A stretch of DNA of 14,207 nt from Planctomycetota bacterium. GTDB lineage: Bacteria; Planctomycetota; Planctomycetia; Pirellulales; Pirellulaceae. The stretch spans positions 1 through 14,207 of the forward strand of contig JAJDEH010000429.1 of the NCBI GenBank assembly GCA_029259935.1, given 5' to 3'. The position numbers and the translations under genes are program-made. Of the stretch, positions 4,860-12,397 are shown one piece after another; position 1 is the first letter of the stretch, and every line of letters starts with the position of its first letter. The notes under the pieces were generated by a model. It saw nothing but the letters and a program-made list of their open reading frames with translations. It ran no database searches and was not told the DNA's origin.

Positions 4860-5495
4860 ATGGTTGCCAACAAACCGTCAATCGAGCGTTGCATGGTGGA
4901 TCTTGATTTCATGGATAATCCGATCTCGCTACTGGGGATCACTTGTGTGGTTTGCGGTCTACTCGTCGAGTTGGTTGCCTTCGCCGGCATGGCGTACTAT
5001 CCGGTCCGACGCGCTTTGCCGAATTCACCTTTGCAACTTCAATCGATGGGATGTGCCGCGTTTTATTTGGGCATGGTCATCATGGTCATCGGTAAGCTTC
5101 TGACACGATGGTTTGCTCGTTCCGTGTACTACGATCACAGCGAGATTTTTTTCGCGACGGAATCGCTCCGAGTGATGCCAATCATCGTTGTTGTGAGCCT
5201 CGTTTCCTACGTGGCCAAGAGCCGAATGGCTTTGGTGGCGGGAATTCTCGGCAGTTTTCTGGGATATGTTGTTCCCGAGCCCAGTGTCTGGCTGTACTAT
5301 GCCGACGTACCATCACTACTGTCTACAGCCAATCACATTCTGTTTTATGGTGTCGTCGGTGCCGTACTCGGCTGTAGTTTGGTGATCCGTCTTCGATCGA
5401 TTCGCCGGTCGAGCCTACGGTTTTCCATACAAACGCTGCTGTGGCTGACGGCCGCCTGCGCGGTCGCGGTGGGATTTCATCGTTGGTTTGGATGA
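4860..5495 (+). CDS. Multi-pass membrane protein with C-terminal FSIQT segment (211 aa)
   Basis: Roughly six hydrophobic segments are seen: 22-45, 65-82, 104-118, 121-138, 155-177 and 191-207. The last is preceded by RRSSLRFSIQTLLWL and ends at AVGFHRWFG. This last piece matches in form the N-terminal membrane anchor of the LRR protein at 2270-3379 (SFSLRTFL...THRW). No enzymatic motif is seen and the role is unknown. Starts at 4860, 4893 or 4911 are possible; 4911 (MDNPISLLG) has a GGTGGA-like site upstream and places the start directly before the first helix, while 4860 is the longest ATG form. It probably forms an operon with the preceding small membrane protein. Confidence 0.68.
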   Translation: MVANKPSIERCMVDLDFMDNPISLLGITCVVCGLLVELVAFAGMAYYPVRRALPNSPLQLQSMGCAAFYLGMVIMVIGKLLTRWFARSVYYDHSEIFFATESLRVMPIIVVVSLVSYVAKSRMALVAGILGSFLGYVVPEPSVWLYYADVPSLLSTANHILFYGVVGAVLGCSLVIRLRSIRRSSLRFSIQTLLWLTAACAVAVGFHRWFG

Positions 5496-5565
5496 CGGAA
5501 ATGTCGGCCCAGCGGCGGAGTTCGACATCATGCCGAGTCGCCAGTGTTGCATCTACTTTCTTCTG

Positions 5566-5650
5566 CCTTCGACATTCCGTGTTCGATATTCGATATTCCG
5601 CCGCGCGCTTTCGACCCCCTCTAACTCCCCCTTGAAAAAGGGGGAGAACT
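5566..5650 (-). repeat. B repeat copy 4
   Basis: Reverse copy: attccgtgttcgatattcg, cgaccccctctaactccccc, hairpin CCCCCTTgaaaAAGGGGG. It begins 70 bp after the stop of the 4860-5495 gene. The following 30 bp (5651-5680) is, in reverse complement, nearly the same as the linker 12161-12190 between A5 and B6 (shared tcctcataaa and gagag). Confidence 0.88.
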
Positions 5651-5680
5651 GAAGAACCGTGTTTCTCTCCTTTATGAGGA

Positions 5681-5779
5681 GGCGAAACTACCCTCCAGCC
5701 CGCTAGCAACAGGCTGGAACTATTTGGCGCCTGCGAACGTCCTACCTACGCTGACCGCCCAATCCCCTGGGCGGCTCGC
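5681..5779. repeat. Degenerate A-like hairpin element (99 bp)
   Basis: Starts ggcga and ends ggctcgc at the positions expected for an A repeat beside B4. Internal stems are CCAGCC-cgctagcaaca-GGCTGG (5695-5717) and CCGCCCA-atcccc-TGGGCGG (5755-5774). The interior sequence is unlike A copies 1 to 6. It is either a decayed copy or a different structured unit in the same slot. Nothing else is seen between 5780 and 5890. Confidence 0.55.
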
Positions 5780-5903
5780 GCCCCGGACGGCTTTATTGCT
5801 GGTTACAAAACATTTACCAAGTTGGCCGGGGATTTGAGTACACTGGTTGGTTGAGAGTCGCTCCGGCGATCTTGCCGGCACTCAAACATTGGAAAGGCTT
5901 GCG

Positions 5904-6566
5904 ATGCGATACCGAACACCAATCGCGGTTGGCGCGTTTTTCTTCCTGCTGGGCGGCCATGTGGCGGTCCATTCCTCGGACGAAGCGGTCGCCGAAAAGG
6001 AACTGGACCGGGATCCGGTTGCGCTAAACGTGGTCTTTGGGCTGGACCCGGGCAAGGGCAATTACGACGGCGTGGTTGGCAAAGCGGACGACACATGGAA
6101 TCTGTTGGACGTTGGCCAGACCGCCATCAAGGAGTTGCGCAGCCATGCCGGAGCGAAAACGCCGGTCAGTCTCCAAGTGTCCGAAAATGACGGCGAATGG
6201 GGAATCCCGGACCATGCGGGCGTGTTTCACGCTTACATCTACCACAACAGCCGGCGGGTCGATTTGCAGGCCAAGTTCAACGGCTTGCCGACTGGCCAAT
6301 ACCGGGTCTATGTTTACGCTCATGGCGACGCGCCGGACCAAAACGCGGAAGTCGAACTCGCGGTCGGAGCGGAAAGCCTCGGCAGCAAATCGACGCTGAA
6401 CGACGGCTCTTGGAAGTTCCGCTCCAAGACGTTCACCGAAGGCGTTCAATTCGTGAGTTTTGAAGTTTCGATAACGGATTCCGAACCGATCCAGATCACA
6501 AGCAAGCGCGCGGGCAGTTCTTATTCGATGTTCAACGCCATCCAAATCGTTCGCATTATGAAATGA
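5904..6566 (+). CDS. Secreted beta-rich protein, carbohydrate-binding-like (220 aa)
   Basis: The start is well supported: GGAAAGG lies 6 nt upstream of the ATG at 5904. Residues 1-24 form a signal peptide (PIAVGAFFFLLGGHVAV). The mature part reads LNVVFGLDPGKGNYDGVVG, DDTWN, FHAYIYH, FNGLPTGQYRVYVYAHGD, WKFRSKTFTEG, SFEVSI and ends FNAIQIVRI. This order (N-terminal VxFG, DTWN, GLPxGxYxVYxYxHG, terminal xAIQIV) is typical of single-domain beta-sandwich proteins secreted by planctomycetes and verrucomicrobia, often compared with carbohydrate-binding modules. No catalytic residues are seen; ligand binding is an inference. It converges on the next gene with 27 bp between the stop codons and no obvious terminator hairpin. 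Confidence 0.78.
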   Translation: MRYRTPIAVGAFFFLLGGHVAVHSSDEAVAEKELDRDPVALNVVFGLDPGKGNYDGVVGKADDTWNLLDVGQTAIKELRSHAGAKTPVSLQVSENDGEWGIPDHAGVFHAYIYHNSRRVDLQAKFNGLPTGQYRVYVYAHGDAPDQNAEVELAVGAESLGSKSTLNDGSWKFRSKTFTEGVQFVSFEVSITDSEPIQITSKRAGSSYSMFNAIQIVRIMK

Positions 6567-6593
6567 GACCGGGCGGACTGGCGGCGCGTTCTC

Positions 6594-7574
6594 TTAACGC
6601 GACAAGTACAACATCGGGTCGTCAATGACCCATTCGGTCGACCACGTCTTATTGTCGTCGGCGTTGCAGACGTTAAAGAAGAACGTGCGAAAACGCAGCG
6701 CTTTGAAGCCGTACGGATACTGCGACGTCAGGAAATCGTCCTTGGTCAAATCGCCCACGCCGGGCTTGGCATAGTAATGAACCATGCCGTCGGGCGTGAC
6801 CGACATCCCCAACGTCCACCAGCCGGTCTGCTCGATCTGTTTGATGGTCGGCTGGTTGCCGCGTGAGTCGGCCTTGATGCGAATCGTTGCGTAGTCATTG
6901 CGCTGTTTGGTCTTTCGATCCAGCACTTGGCTCTTGAAGTCGATGAACATGCCCGGCCAGTAGATACCGTCGAAGCCTTCATCCTTGGGGCCGCCGAACA
7001 GTCCGCCGCCTTTCGCCGGGCGGGGAGTCGTCTCCAGGGCCAGACGAAATGCGAAATGGCATCCCGAACGATTTTCCCACTCGGTCACCGGAGGAAGATA
7101 GACGCGCGTCACCACGCTGGGAACGCGTGCCACGTCGACCTTGCCAATTTTGTACTGCACATTGGCGATGAAGTCGTCCTGCTGCTGAGTGAAAGAAGGT
7201 TTTCGCGCGACGCCTGTTTGCAGTGAACGCAAGGCCAGCGCGCCGGTGCTCAACGGAATACCGCCGCCAGGCGTTCTCACGCGACGAATGTAGTCGGGTT
7301 GCCCCCGCTTTTGCCCCTCGAACCAGCGGCCGTTTTTCGATTTGCCGGTGGGGCTGTTCTTCGCCTCCATTTCCTCTTTCAGGTTGTAAACCTTGGGCAA
7401 ATTCGCGATGTACTTCCAGTCGGGGTCTTCAAAATCGTCGCCGACGTTCTTGACACGGCGGCCGCTTCCGGGAACCACCGCTTGAGCGAAGGCTGCATCC
7501 GCCGCGATCATCGCGGCAAAAAACGAAACGACAACAACGGGCAATTGGGCTGGGCAGACGCGCAAAGTCTTCAT
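6594..7574 (-). CDS. Secreted hypothetical protein of planctomycete type (326 aa)
   Basis: The signal peptide is residues 1-31 (VVVVSFFAAMIAADAAFAQ, cleavage near FAQ/AVV). The mature chain has conserved-looking blocks: RVKNVGDDFEDPDWKYIANL (40-59), NGRWFEGQKRGQPDYIRRV, SVVTRVYLPPVTEWENRSG, YWPGMFIDF, GWWTLGMSVTPDGMVHYYA, and FFFNVCNADDNKTWSTEWVI near the end. It is rich in aromatic residues and beta-prone, possibly a lectin-like sandwich. I believe it belongs to a family restricted to planctomycetes but cannot name it, and no function is assigned. ATG 7574 has AAGG 9 nt upstream. The MITE-like element begins only 51 bp upstream of the start, so the promoter must lie in that short interval, inside the element or beyond it. 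Confidence 0.75.
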   Translation of the reverse strand: MKTLRVCPAQLPVVVVSFFAAMIAADAAFAQAVVPGSGRRVKNVGDDFEDPDWKYIANLPKVYNLKEEMEAKNSPTGKSKNGRWFEGQKRGQPDYIRRVRTPGGGIPLSTGALALRSLQTGVARKPSFTQQQDDFIANVQYKIGKVDVARVPSVVTRVYLPPVTEWENRSGCHFAFRLALETTPRPAKGGGLFGGPKDEGFDGIYWPGMFIDFKSQVLDRKTKQRNDYATIRIKADSRGNQPTIKQIEQTGWWTLGMSVTPDGMVHYYAKPGVGDLTKDDFLTSQYPYGFKALRFRTFFFNVCNADDNKTWSTEWVIDDPMLYLSR

Positions 7575-7624
7575 GATTCATGCCTTAGCGGAAATTGGCC
7601 AAGCGACGTACAGAGAAAATCCCA

Positions 7625-7763
7625 CGCTAGTGCTTTGTCACAGCTTAATGTTAGGGTGCCTCGGGCATTTTGCCCGTGCTCGTAGCGTCCACTGGCGAGA
7701 CGCCAGTGGCACCCCTGGCGAACTCAACTAACCCTAATTCTTAGCTGTGACAAAGCACTAGCG
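7625..7763. mobile_element. MITE-like element with 21-bp perfect inverted termini (139 bp)
   Basis: The left end 7625-7645 (cgctagtgctttgtcacagc plus t) is exactly inverted at 7743-7763. ttagggt (7651-7657) and accctaa (7731-7737) extend the pairing after mismatches. The interior carries hairpins CGGGC-atttt-GCCCG (7662-7676) and CCACTGGCG-aga-CGCCAGTGG (7689-7709), and GGGTGCC/GGCACCC (7654-7660/7708-7714). Both ends contain CTAG, a possible insertion target. There is no reading frame for a transposase, so mobility would need an enzyme from elsewhere. The remaining gap 7764-7960 shows only a small ggggacatcccc stem. Confidence 0.75.
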
Positions 7764-7960
7764 GTGGAATTGGTAGTTACACTTATTACGGTTATCGGAA
7801 TCGTACCGGTCGCGGGTTGATGGAATTTCGGCAAGCCGCAAAGATCGCAAGCCGGCGTCTTGGGCGGCGTTCGACTTTTGGGGGACATCCCCACCTAATG
7901 GTAGCCGTGTGCCTGCCCGATCAAGCGTTCCTCAAGAATGCTCGATGACACGAATCACGC

Positions 7961-9967
7961 TCATTTTCGACTTATGAAGAAAAGAGTCTTTCCATCGCGC
8001 GACCAACACATTCCGGCTTGGTTGCGATCTGTGGGCTGCCCCACCACGGGAACTGGTTTACCGTCCTGCGTGGGATCAAATTCGCAAAGCTGAGCGCGGC
8101 CGCCGTCGATCGGTCTTCGCGGTACCAAGATTCGCGTTCCATCGGCGTGCCAAGCGATGTCCTCATTGAAATCATCGGCGTTGACGCGGCGCCGAACCGT
8201 GGCCATGTTGCTGACAATATTCACGATGGCAAACTCGCTGTGGCCGTCCTTGTGTCTTGCTTTGAAGCAAATTTGTTTCGAGTCGGAAGACCATGTCGGA
8301 TTCCAATAGATGGAAGTGTAATCCCAGTCTTCCGGTACTACCTCACGCTCGCTATCGCTGACAAAGTTATGAACCACGAGTCTGCCGCGCCGGCCGTAAG
8401 CGGCCTTTAACCCGTCGGGCGACCACTGAATCCCCCAGCCCTCACGATCGAGCAGCCGTTCGGTCTTGCCGTCGAGCGATCGGATGTAGACACCTCGTTC
8501 CGCGCCGTATTTGCAAAAGGCGATCCACTTTCCGTCCGGTGACCAGGTCGGCATGGCTCCTTGGGCCCAGTTGTTGACTTCGCCCGTGCGGATGTCGACG
8601 ATCAGGACCCGCGCGTTTTGCAAACGTTCTCCCTTCTTCCAGCCGTCGACCGCGACGAAATTGCCATCCGGTGATATCTCTGGCGAATTAATGATGGGGT
8701 AGTCGGGCACGTGCGCTATGCGTCTGGCGTCTTTGCCATGGGCGTCCATCGCCCAGATTTCGAAATGCCGACTGGCCGGCCGCGGCGCGTCCGTCCCTTG
8801 ATCCTGTTCGCCCTCTGCGCCTTCAGATTCCCCAGCCGGCGAATCCTGGCTGAACAGAATCTGCTCGAATTTGGGCGACAAGTCTTCTGGCGTTTCATCA
8901 CTTTGCAAGGTTGCGGTGGCGGCCAAGGGCAGAAGGCCCACGGCCAACGCCAAGCACAAACACTTCACCCGGATGGATAAGGGACCGTGAAACCGCGCGT
9001 GTAAGACCATCTCGATTCTCTCCTTCAAGGGGCGATGCCGCGCCAGAGTGGTGGCGAACAGCGGTATGGATGTTTGACCTGATGCCAATACCGCCGACCG
9101 CAGTAGAGCTTCCCCATACTGTCGGCGAGATTTCGGCAGCGCGCCGACGACCATTGCATCGCAGCAGTCCTCGGCGGCCATCCGCATCTGTTGGCGAGCC
9201 AACCAGACCACCGGGTGCCACCAAAAGAAACTGGTGACGAGGGCCTCGAAGATGGCCACCATGTCGTCGCGCCGCCGCAAATGAGCCAACTCGTGCACGA
9301 TGACCGTATCAAGCTGCGATGCGTCTAACTCGTCGACCAATCGCCGCGGCAATAACATGACCGGCGTGCGTGCCAGCGGCCAGATCATGGGAGGCAAAGA
9401 TCCGTTCAGGATCTTCACATCCACTCCTCGCTTCAAACCTAGTTGGAGACGGAGCCGATCAACTCGCGACGCCAGCTTTGGCGAAGATGCCCCAGCGTGA
9501 GCTAACGTGCGCTGAAACCGCCGCACTCGCAGCAGAACGACCGTCGCGAAGGCAAGAGACGAAACCAACCACGCCCAAGCAACCATGTTGCCAACGTTCC
9601 ATGATGTCGAGCGTGATTTGATCGTCGCGATCGGAACGGGCTGCCGGACGTTTGGTTCACCGGCCCAAGTCTCTGTCGGATCATTGGGCCGTAGTGGAAG
9701 CGGCTCTCCTGAAAAACCGCCGGCCGTGTCCGTCGAGGGCACCAATTGCTGAGCAACGGACGCGCCGAACTCGGATTTCTCGAACGATAGCGGAATCGTC
9801 CACAGCGGAGGCGTTACCAGCTTGACCAGCACCAGCAACCATATCAGAAAGGCCAGGCGTCGATTCCGGAAAAACCGTGTAACGACCACGGCCACCACCG
9901 CAAAGGCGGTCGCGAGACACGCATTGCTGATTCCGATTTGCAGCAGAGAAACCATCGTCTCACCCAT
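7961..9967 (-). CDS. BlaR1-like M56 metallopeptidase sensor with PD40 beta-propeller (668 aa)
   Basis: Membrane-bound partner of the BlaI repressor. Membrane segments lie at about 11-32, 38-60, 126-147 and 335-352. The M56 zinc protease site is VIVHELAHLRRRD, HExxH at 225-229, with third ligand Glu266 in AAEDCCD. After the last helix comes an acidic linker (353-400). Then come about six propeller-type repeats (402-668), with SPDG/WSPDG/SxDGK signatures at 432, 476, 516, 560, 607 and 656, as in PD40/TolB-like folds. By BlaR1 topology the propeller faces outward and the protease inward. In classical BlaR1 the outer domain binds beta-lactams; here that domain is absent, so the signal is unknown. 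The start overlaps the blaI stop by 8 bp; MVSLLQIG at 9955, after GGGTGAG, is an alternative start. Translational coupling is likely. Confidence 0.9.
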   Translation of the reverse strand: MGETMVSLLQIGISNACLATAFAVVAVVVTRFFRNRRLAFLIWLLVLVKLVTPPLWTIPLSFEKSEFGASVAQQLVPSTDTAGGFSGEPLPLRPNDPTETWAGEPNVRQPVPIATIKSRSTSWNVGNMVAWAWLVSSLAFATVVLLRVRRFQRTLAHAGASSPKLASRVDRLRLQLGLKRGVDVKILNGSLPPMIWPLARTPVMLLPRRLVDELDASQLDTVIVHELAHLRRRDDMVAIFEALVTSFFWWHPVVWLARQQMRMAAEDCCDAMVVGALPKSRRQYGEALLRSAVLASGQTSIPLFATTLARHRPLKERIEMVLHARFHGPLSIRVKCLCLALAVGLLPLAATATLQSDETPEDLSPKFEQILFSQDSPAGESEGAEGEQDQGTDAPRPASRHFEIWAMDAHGKDARRIAHVPDYPIINSPEISPDGNFVAVDGWKKGERLQNARVLIVDIRTGEVNNWAQGAMPTWSPDGKWIAFCKYGAERGVYIRSLDGKTERLLDREGWGIQWSPDGLKAAYGRRGRLVVHNFVSDSEREVVPEDWDYTSIYWNPTWSSDSKQICFKARHKDGHSEFAIVNIVSNMATVRRRVNADDFNEDIAWHADGTRILVPRRPIDGGRAQLCEFDPTQDGKPVPVVGQPTDRNQAGMCWSRDGKTLFFISRK

Positions 9968-10337
9968 TGCCGGGATCGTAGTCTTTCAACAGTTTACGAA
10001 TCTCATCCGCTTCCTCACGCGAAAGCCTCTTGGCCGATGCCAAATGCATGAGGAAAGGAGCCATCGAGCCTTCCGACAACTTGTCGGCGATCGCTTCCAG
10101 TTCGCTGCCGGCGACTTGCTCGACGTTGACCTTCGCCGAAAACCGGTGAGGGTGGGTTCGGCGACTGCGGCGGACGGCCTTCTTCCTTTCCAGCCGCTTG
10201 AGCATGGAGTGCACCGTACCGATATCCGAGGCACTACACTCGGGATACAGGACCGCGGCAATCTGTCGCGCGGTCAATTCACCGCGCTCCCAAAGCAATT
10301 TGAGGAGTTCCAATTCCGTTTCGGTGACTCTTTTCAT
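9960..10337 (-). CDS. blaI: BlaI/MecI-family transcriptional repressor (125 aa)
   Basis: Winged-helix repressor of the Penicillinase_R family at the usual length. Residues 5-60 hold the DNA-binding part: TETELELLKLLWERGELTAR, then the recognition-helix region DIGTVHSMLKRLERKKAVRR. The wing ends HPHRFSAKV (62-70). The C-terminal helices SMAPFLMHLASAK and LSREEADEIRKLLKD match the dimerisation region. In this family the repressor is cut and released from DNA when its M56 partner is activated. The co-directional, 8-bp overlapping M56 gene fits that role. A palindrome at 10381-10394 just upstream is the probable operator, giving autoregulation. The symbol reflects the family, not demonstrated beta-lactam resistance. 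Confidence 0.93.
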   Translation of the reverse strand: MKRVTETELELLKLLWERGELTARQIAAVLYPECSASDIGTVHSMLKRLERKKAVRRSRRTHPHRFSAKVNVEQVAGSELEAIADKLSEGSMAPFLMHLASAKRLSREEADEIRKLLKDYDPGNG

Positions 10338-10380
10338 TTGCTGTAACCCTGGAAGCGGCAGACGTACGCTTTGGCTGTGC

Positions 10381-10415
10381 GTCTAAGTTTAGACATCGTG
10401 CCTAAATCATGTCAA
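10381..10415 (-). promoter_or_regulatory. blaI promoter and BlaI operator palindrome
   Basis: GTCTAA-GT-TTAGAC (10381-10394) is a perfect inverted repeat. On the reverse strand TTGACA (10415-10410) is a consensus -35 box. After 16 nt, TCTAAA (10393-10388), or after 18 nt, TAAACT (10391-10386), would be the -10 box, lying inside the palindrome. TTTAGGC between the boxes is a partial half-site. This is the arrangement of an autoregulated BlaI promoter; the blaI start lies about 45 bp downstream. Binding is inferred. Confidence 0.75.
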
Positions 10416-10525
10416 GCCATGGGGTCTCAGTTTTTCGTCTTCGCCCCGTGGCGAAAGTCGCCCACCTCATGGCAGTCGTGGCGCGGGGCTGCTAGGATTT
10501 TTCGTAACTCGGGCGACAGCAGACC

Positions 10526-11905
10526 ATGGCCGACGAACAAACCACGAATTCCGTCAGGAAAGATGCACGCAAGCGATTTTTGCGCGCTGTCGGGCTCTTG
10601 CTGATGTTGGCATTGGCGGCGTGGCTGCGAATCCTGTTCGCCGCGAATACCGAGGTGATACAGCCGATAGGGGGCGACGCAAAGCAATACGTTTCGTACG
10701 CCACCAACCTGCGGCATGCCGGCGTCTATTCCCGTGACGAGGGTCCGCCGATTAAGCCCGATTCATTTCGCTCGCCCGGTTACCCGGCGTTCTTGTCGCT
10801 GATGATGGCCTTGGGAGACCAGTGGTACCGGGCCACGCTAGGGTGCCAGGCCGCCCTGGGGATGCTCACGGTTCTCGCCACGTATTTGATTGCAAGAACG
10901 TTCCTGCCGGGAGCGGCCGTCTGGTGCGCGACGGCCCTGACCGCCGTCAGCCCGCATTTACTGTCCACGGGAACGTATCTGCTGACCGAGACCCTGTTTT
11001 GTTTTTCACTGGCCGTTTCGTTGCTGCTGTTTATGGTGGCGGATGGAAGAAAGTCCCCCTGGTGGTTCGCCGCCAGCGGCATCGCATTCGGCGTGACCTA
11101 CTTTATCAACGAGTCCACGTTGCTGTTGCCGTTTTTACTAATAGCAATTCGAGCGCTAGCAATGCGTCGCCCGGCGAACGATGCATCCAAACTCGGAACT
11201 TCACGATGGGCGGGCGTGGCACCGTTCATGGTTGCCTTCATGTTGTTTCCGGCCATCTGGATGTCGCGAAACAAAATCGCCGACATCGAACCCGAACGAC
11301 TCGGCAGTCGTCGCGCGGTGGCCACGATCTCTCATGGCAGCTATCCGAATTACATCCATCAATCGCCAAGGTACCAATACTATCCCTACCGGGAAGATCC
11401 GGAGCAGCCGGCCTACGGCCAGTCGCTAAGCAACTTCTGGCCCATCTTCACGCGCCGCGTTTCGGCAAGGCCCGTGCGGTATCTTTTTTGGTACACCGTC
11501 GAAAAACCGTTCTTCCATTTTTGGGGCTGGAACATTTTGCAAGGACAGGGCGATGTGTTCATATACCCGGTACGGAGTTCACCGTTTCGTGGCTCGCTGG
11601 CCGCCGACTGCCTGCGACAACTGATGAAACTCGCCCACCCGCTGGTAGTCGCGACCGCCATCTTCGGCGTACTCGTCAGTCTCCGCGGCCGAATTCTATT
11701 GCCAGACGCGGAAAGCGGCCTGCCCATGCTGGCCATCGCGACCTGCCTGATTTACTTCACGTTCCTGTACGGGTGTGTGTTCGCCGGTTGGCCCCGGTAC
11801 GCCATCCCCTTGCGCCCCGAACTGTACTTGGCATCGTTGTATGGCGTTTCGTGGGCCTTCATCACAACAAAGCAAGGACTGGCAACCCGCGCCCTGCGCG
11901 AGTGA
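10526..11905 (+). CDS. GT-C fold glycosyltransferase, ArnT/PMT-like (459 aa)
   Basis: Integral membrane protein with roughly ten hydrophobic helices, from LRAVGLLLMLALAAWLRILF (19-38) onward. The first outer loop has GGDAKQY (49-55), with Asp51 in the place of the catalytic acid of GT-C enzymes. RSPGYPAFL (82-90) follows, a signature of the PMT_2/GT39-GT83-like families that move a sugar from a polyprenyl-phosphate carrier. Further features are LLTETLFCF near 152-160 and YFINESTLLLPF. The long loop 250-345 is rich in Tyr, Pro and Trp (YPNYIHQSPRYQYYPYREDP). The donor and acceptor are not predictable. It is divergent from blaI, with 188 bp between starts; whether BlaI controls it is unknown. 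There is no strong ribosome binding site at the ATG. Confidence 0.85.
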   Translation: MADEQTTNSVRKDARKRFLRAVGLLLMLALAAWLRILFAANTEVIQPIGGDAKQYVSYATNLRHAGVYSRDEGPPIKPDSFRSPGYPAFLSLMMALGDQWYRATLGCQAALGMLTVLATYLIARTFLPGAAVWCATALTAVSPHLLSTGTYLLTETLFCFSLAVSLLLFMVADGRKSPWWFAASGIAFGVTYFINESTLLLPFLLIAIRALAMRRPANDASKLGTSRWAGVAPFMVAFMLFPAIWMSRNKIADIEPERLGSRRAVATISHGSYPNYIHQSPRYQYYPYREDPEQPAYGQSLSNFWPIFTRRVSARPVRYLFWYTVEKPFFHFWGWNILQGQGDVFIYPVRSSPFRGSLAADCLRQLMKLAHPLVVATAIFGVLVSLRGRILLPDAESGLPMLAIATCLIYFTFLYGCVFAGWPRYAIPLRPELYLASLYGVSWAFITTKQGLATRALRE

Positions 11906-11938
11906 CACGAGTAATAAACGAAAGCAACCCAATTCTCC

Positions 11939-12029
11939 AGTTCTCCCCCTTTTTTAAGGGGGAGTTAGAGGGGGTCGAAAGCGCGCGCCGGAATATCGAA
12001 TATCGAACACGGAATGTCGAAGGTTGAAG
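11939..12029 (+). repeat. B repeat copy 5
   Basis: Forward copy with the 9-bp CTCCCCCTT/AAGGGGGAG hairpin, ttagagggggtcgaaag and gaatatcgaatatcgaacac. It starts 34 bp after the glycosyltransferase stop and precedes A5 by 15 bp. Confidence 0.9.
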
Positions 12030-12044
12030 GAAGAACAAAATCCC

Positions 12045-12160
12045 GGCGACCCTCCAGCGTTAGCTGGGGGGTAACGCTGAGCAACACGGCGATTCCCTAT
12101 TCAGATAGGCGGCCGCCAACCGCCGCGGCGCTACCCCTCGACTAACGTCAACGGCTCGCC
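12045..12160 (+). repeat. A repeat copy 5 (116 bp)
   Basis: Forward copy; the left end is GGCGACCC (one change from GGCGAGCC) and the right end GGCTCGCC. Hairpins CCAGC-gtta-GCTGG, CCTAT-tcag-ATAGG and CTCGACtaacGTCAAC are present; the last has lost one outer pair. Confidence 0.9.
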
Positions 12161-12190
12161 TCCTCATAAAACGAGAGCAACCCAGTCCTC

Positions 12191-12303
12191 CAGTTCTCCC
12201 CCTTTTTTAAGGGGGAGTTAGAGGGGGTCGTTTGTCGCATCCCAATCAATAGCTCAATCTAACCCAATGAAGAATTGAATATCGAATGTCGAACACGGAA
12301 TGT
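12191..12303 (+). repeat. B repeat copy 6, interrupted
   Basis: The hairpin half (12191-12230) is intact through gagggggtcg. The second half (gaatatcgaatgtcgaacac, about 12277-12296) is separated from it by about 45 bp of unrelated sequence. This copy is either interrupted or rearranged. Nothing else is seen between 12304 and 12397. Confidence 0.8.
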
Positions 12304-12397
12304 TGACGTGAGAAGGACAGAAGCCGAATCGACCGAGCGAGCCATCACGTTGGCGACGGCACGAATTCCCCTCCTATCTTTAGGGCAACGGGCATGC

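Noticed and set aside
6024..6545. 173-residue reverse frame opposite the secreted protein at 5904-6566
   Set aside because: It is antisense shadow; the forward gene has a strong ribosome binding site and signal peptide.
10822..12027. 401-residue forward frame overlapping the glycosyltransferase
   Set aside because: It is a GC-rich shadow in another frame with Arg/His-rich composition that ends in a B repeat.
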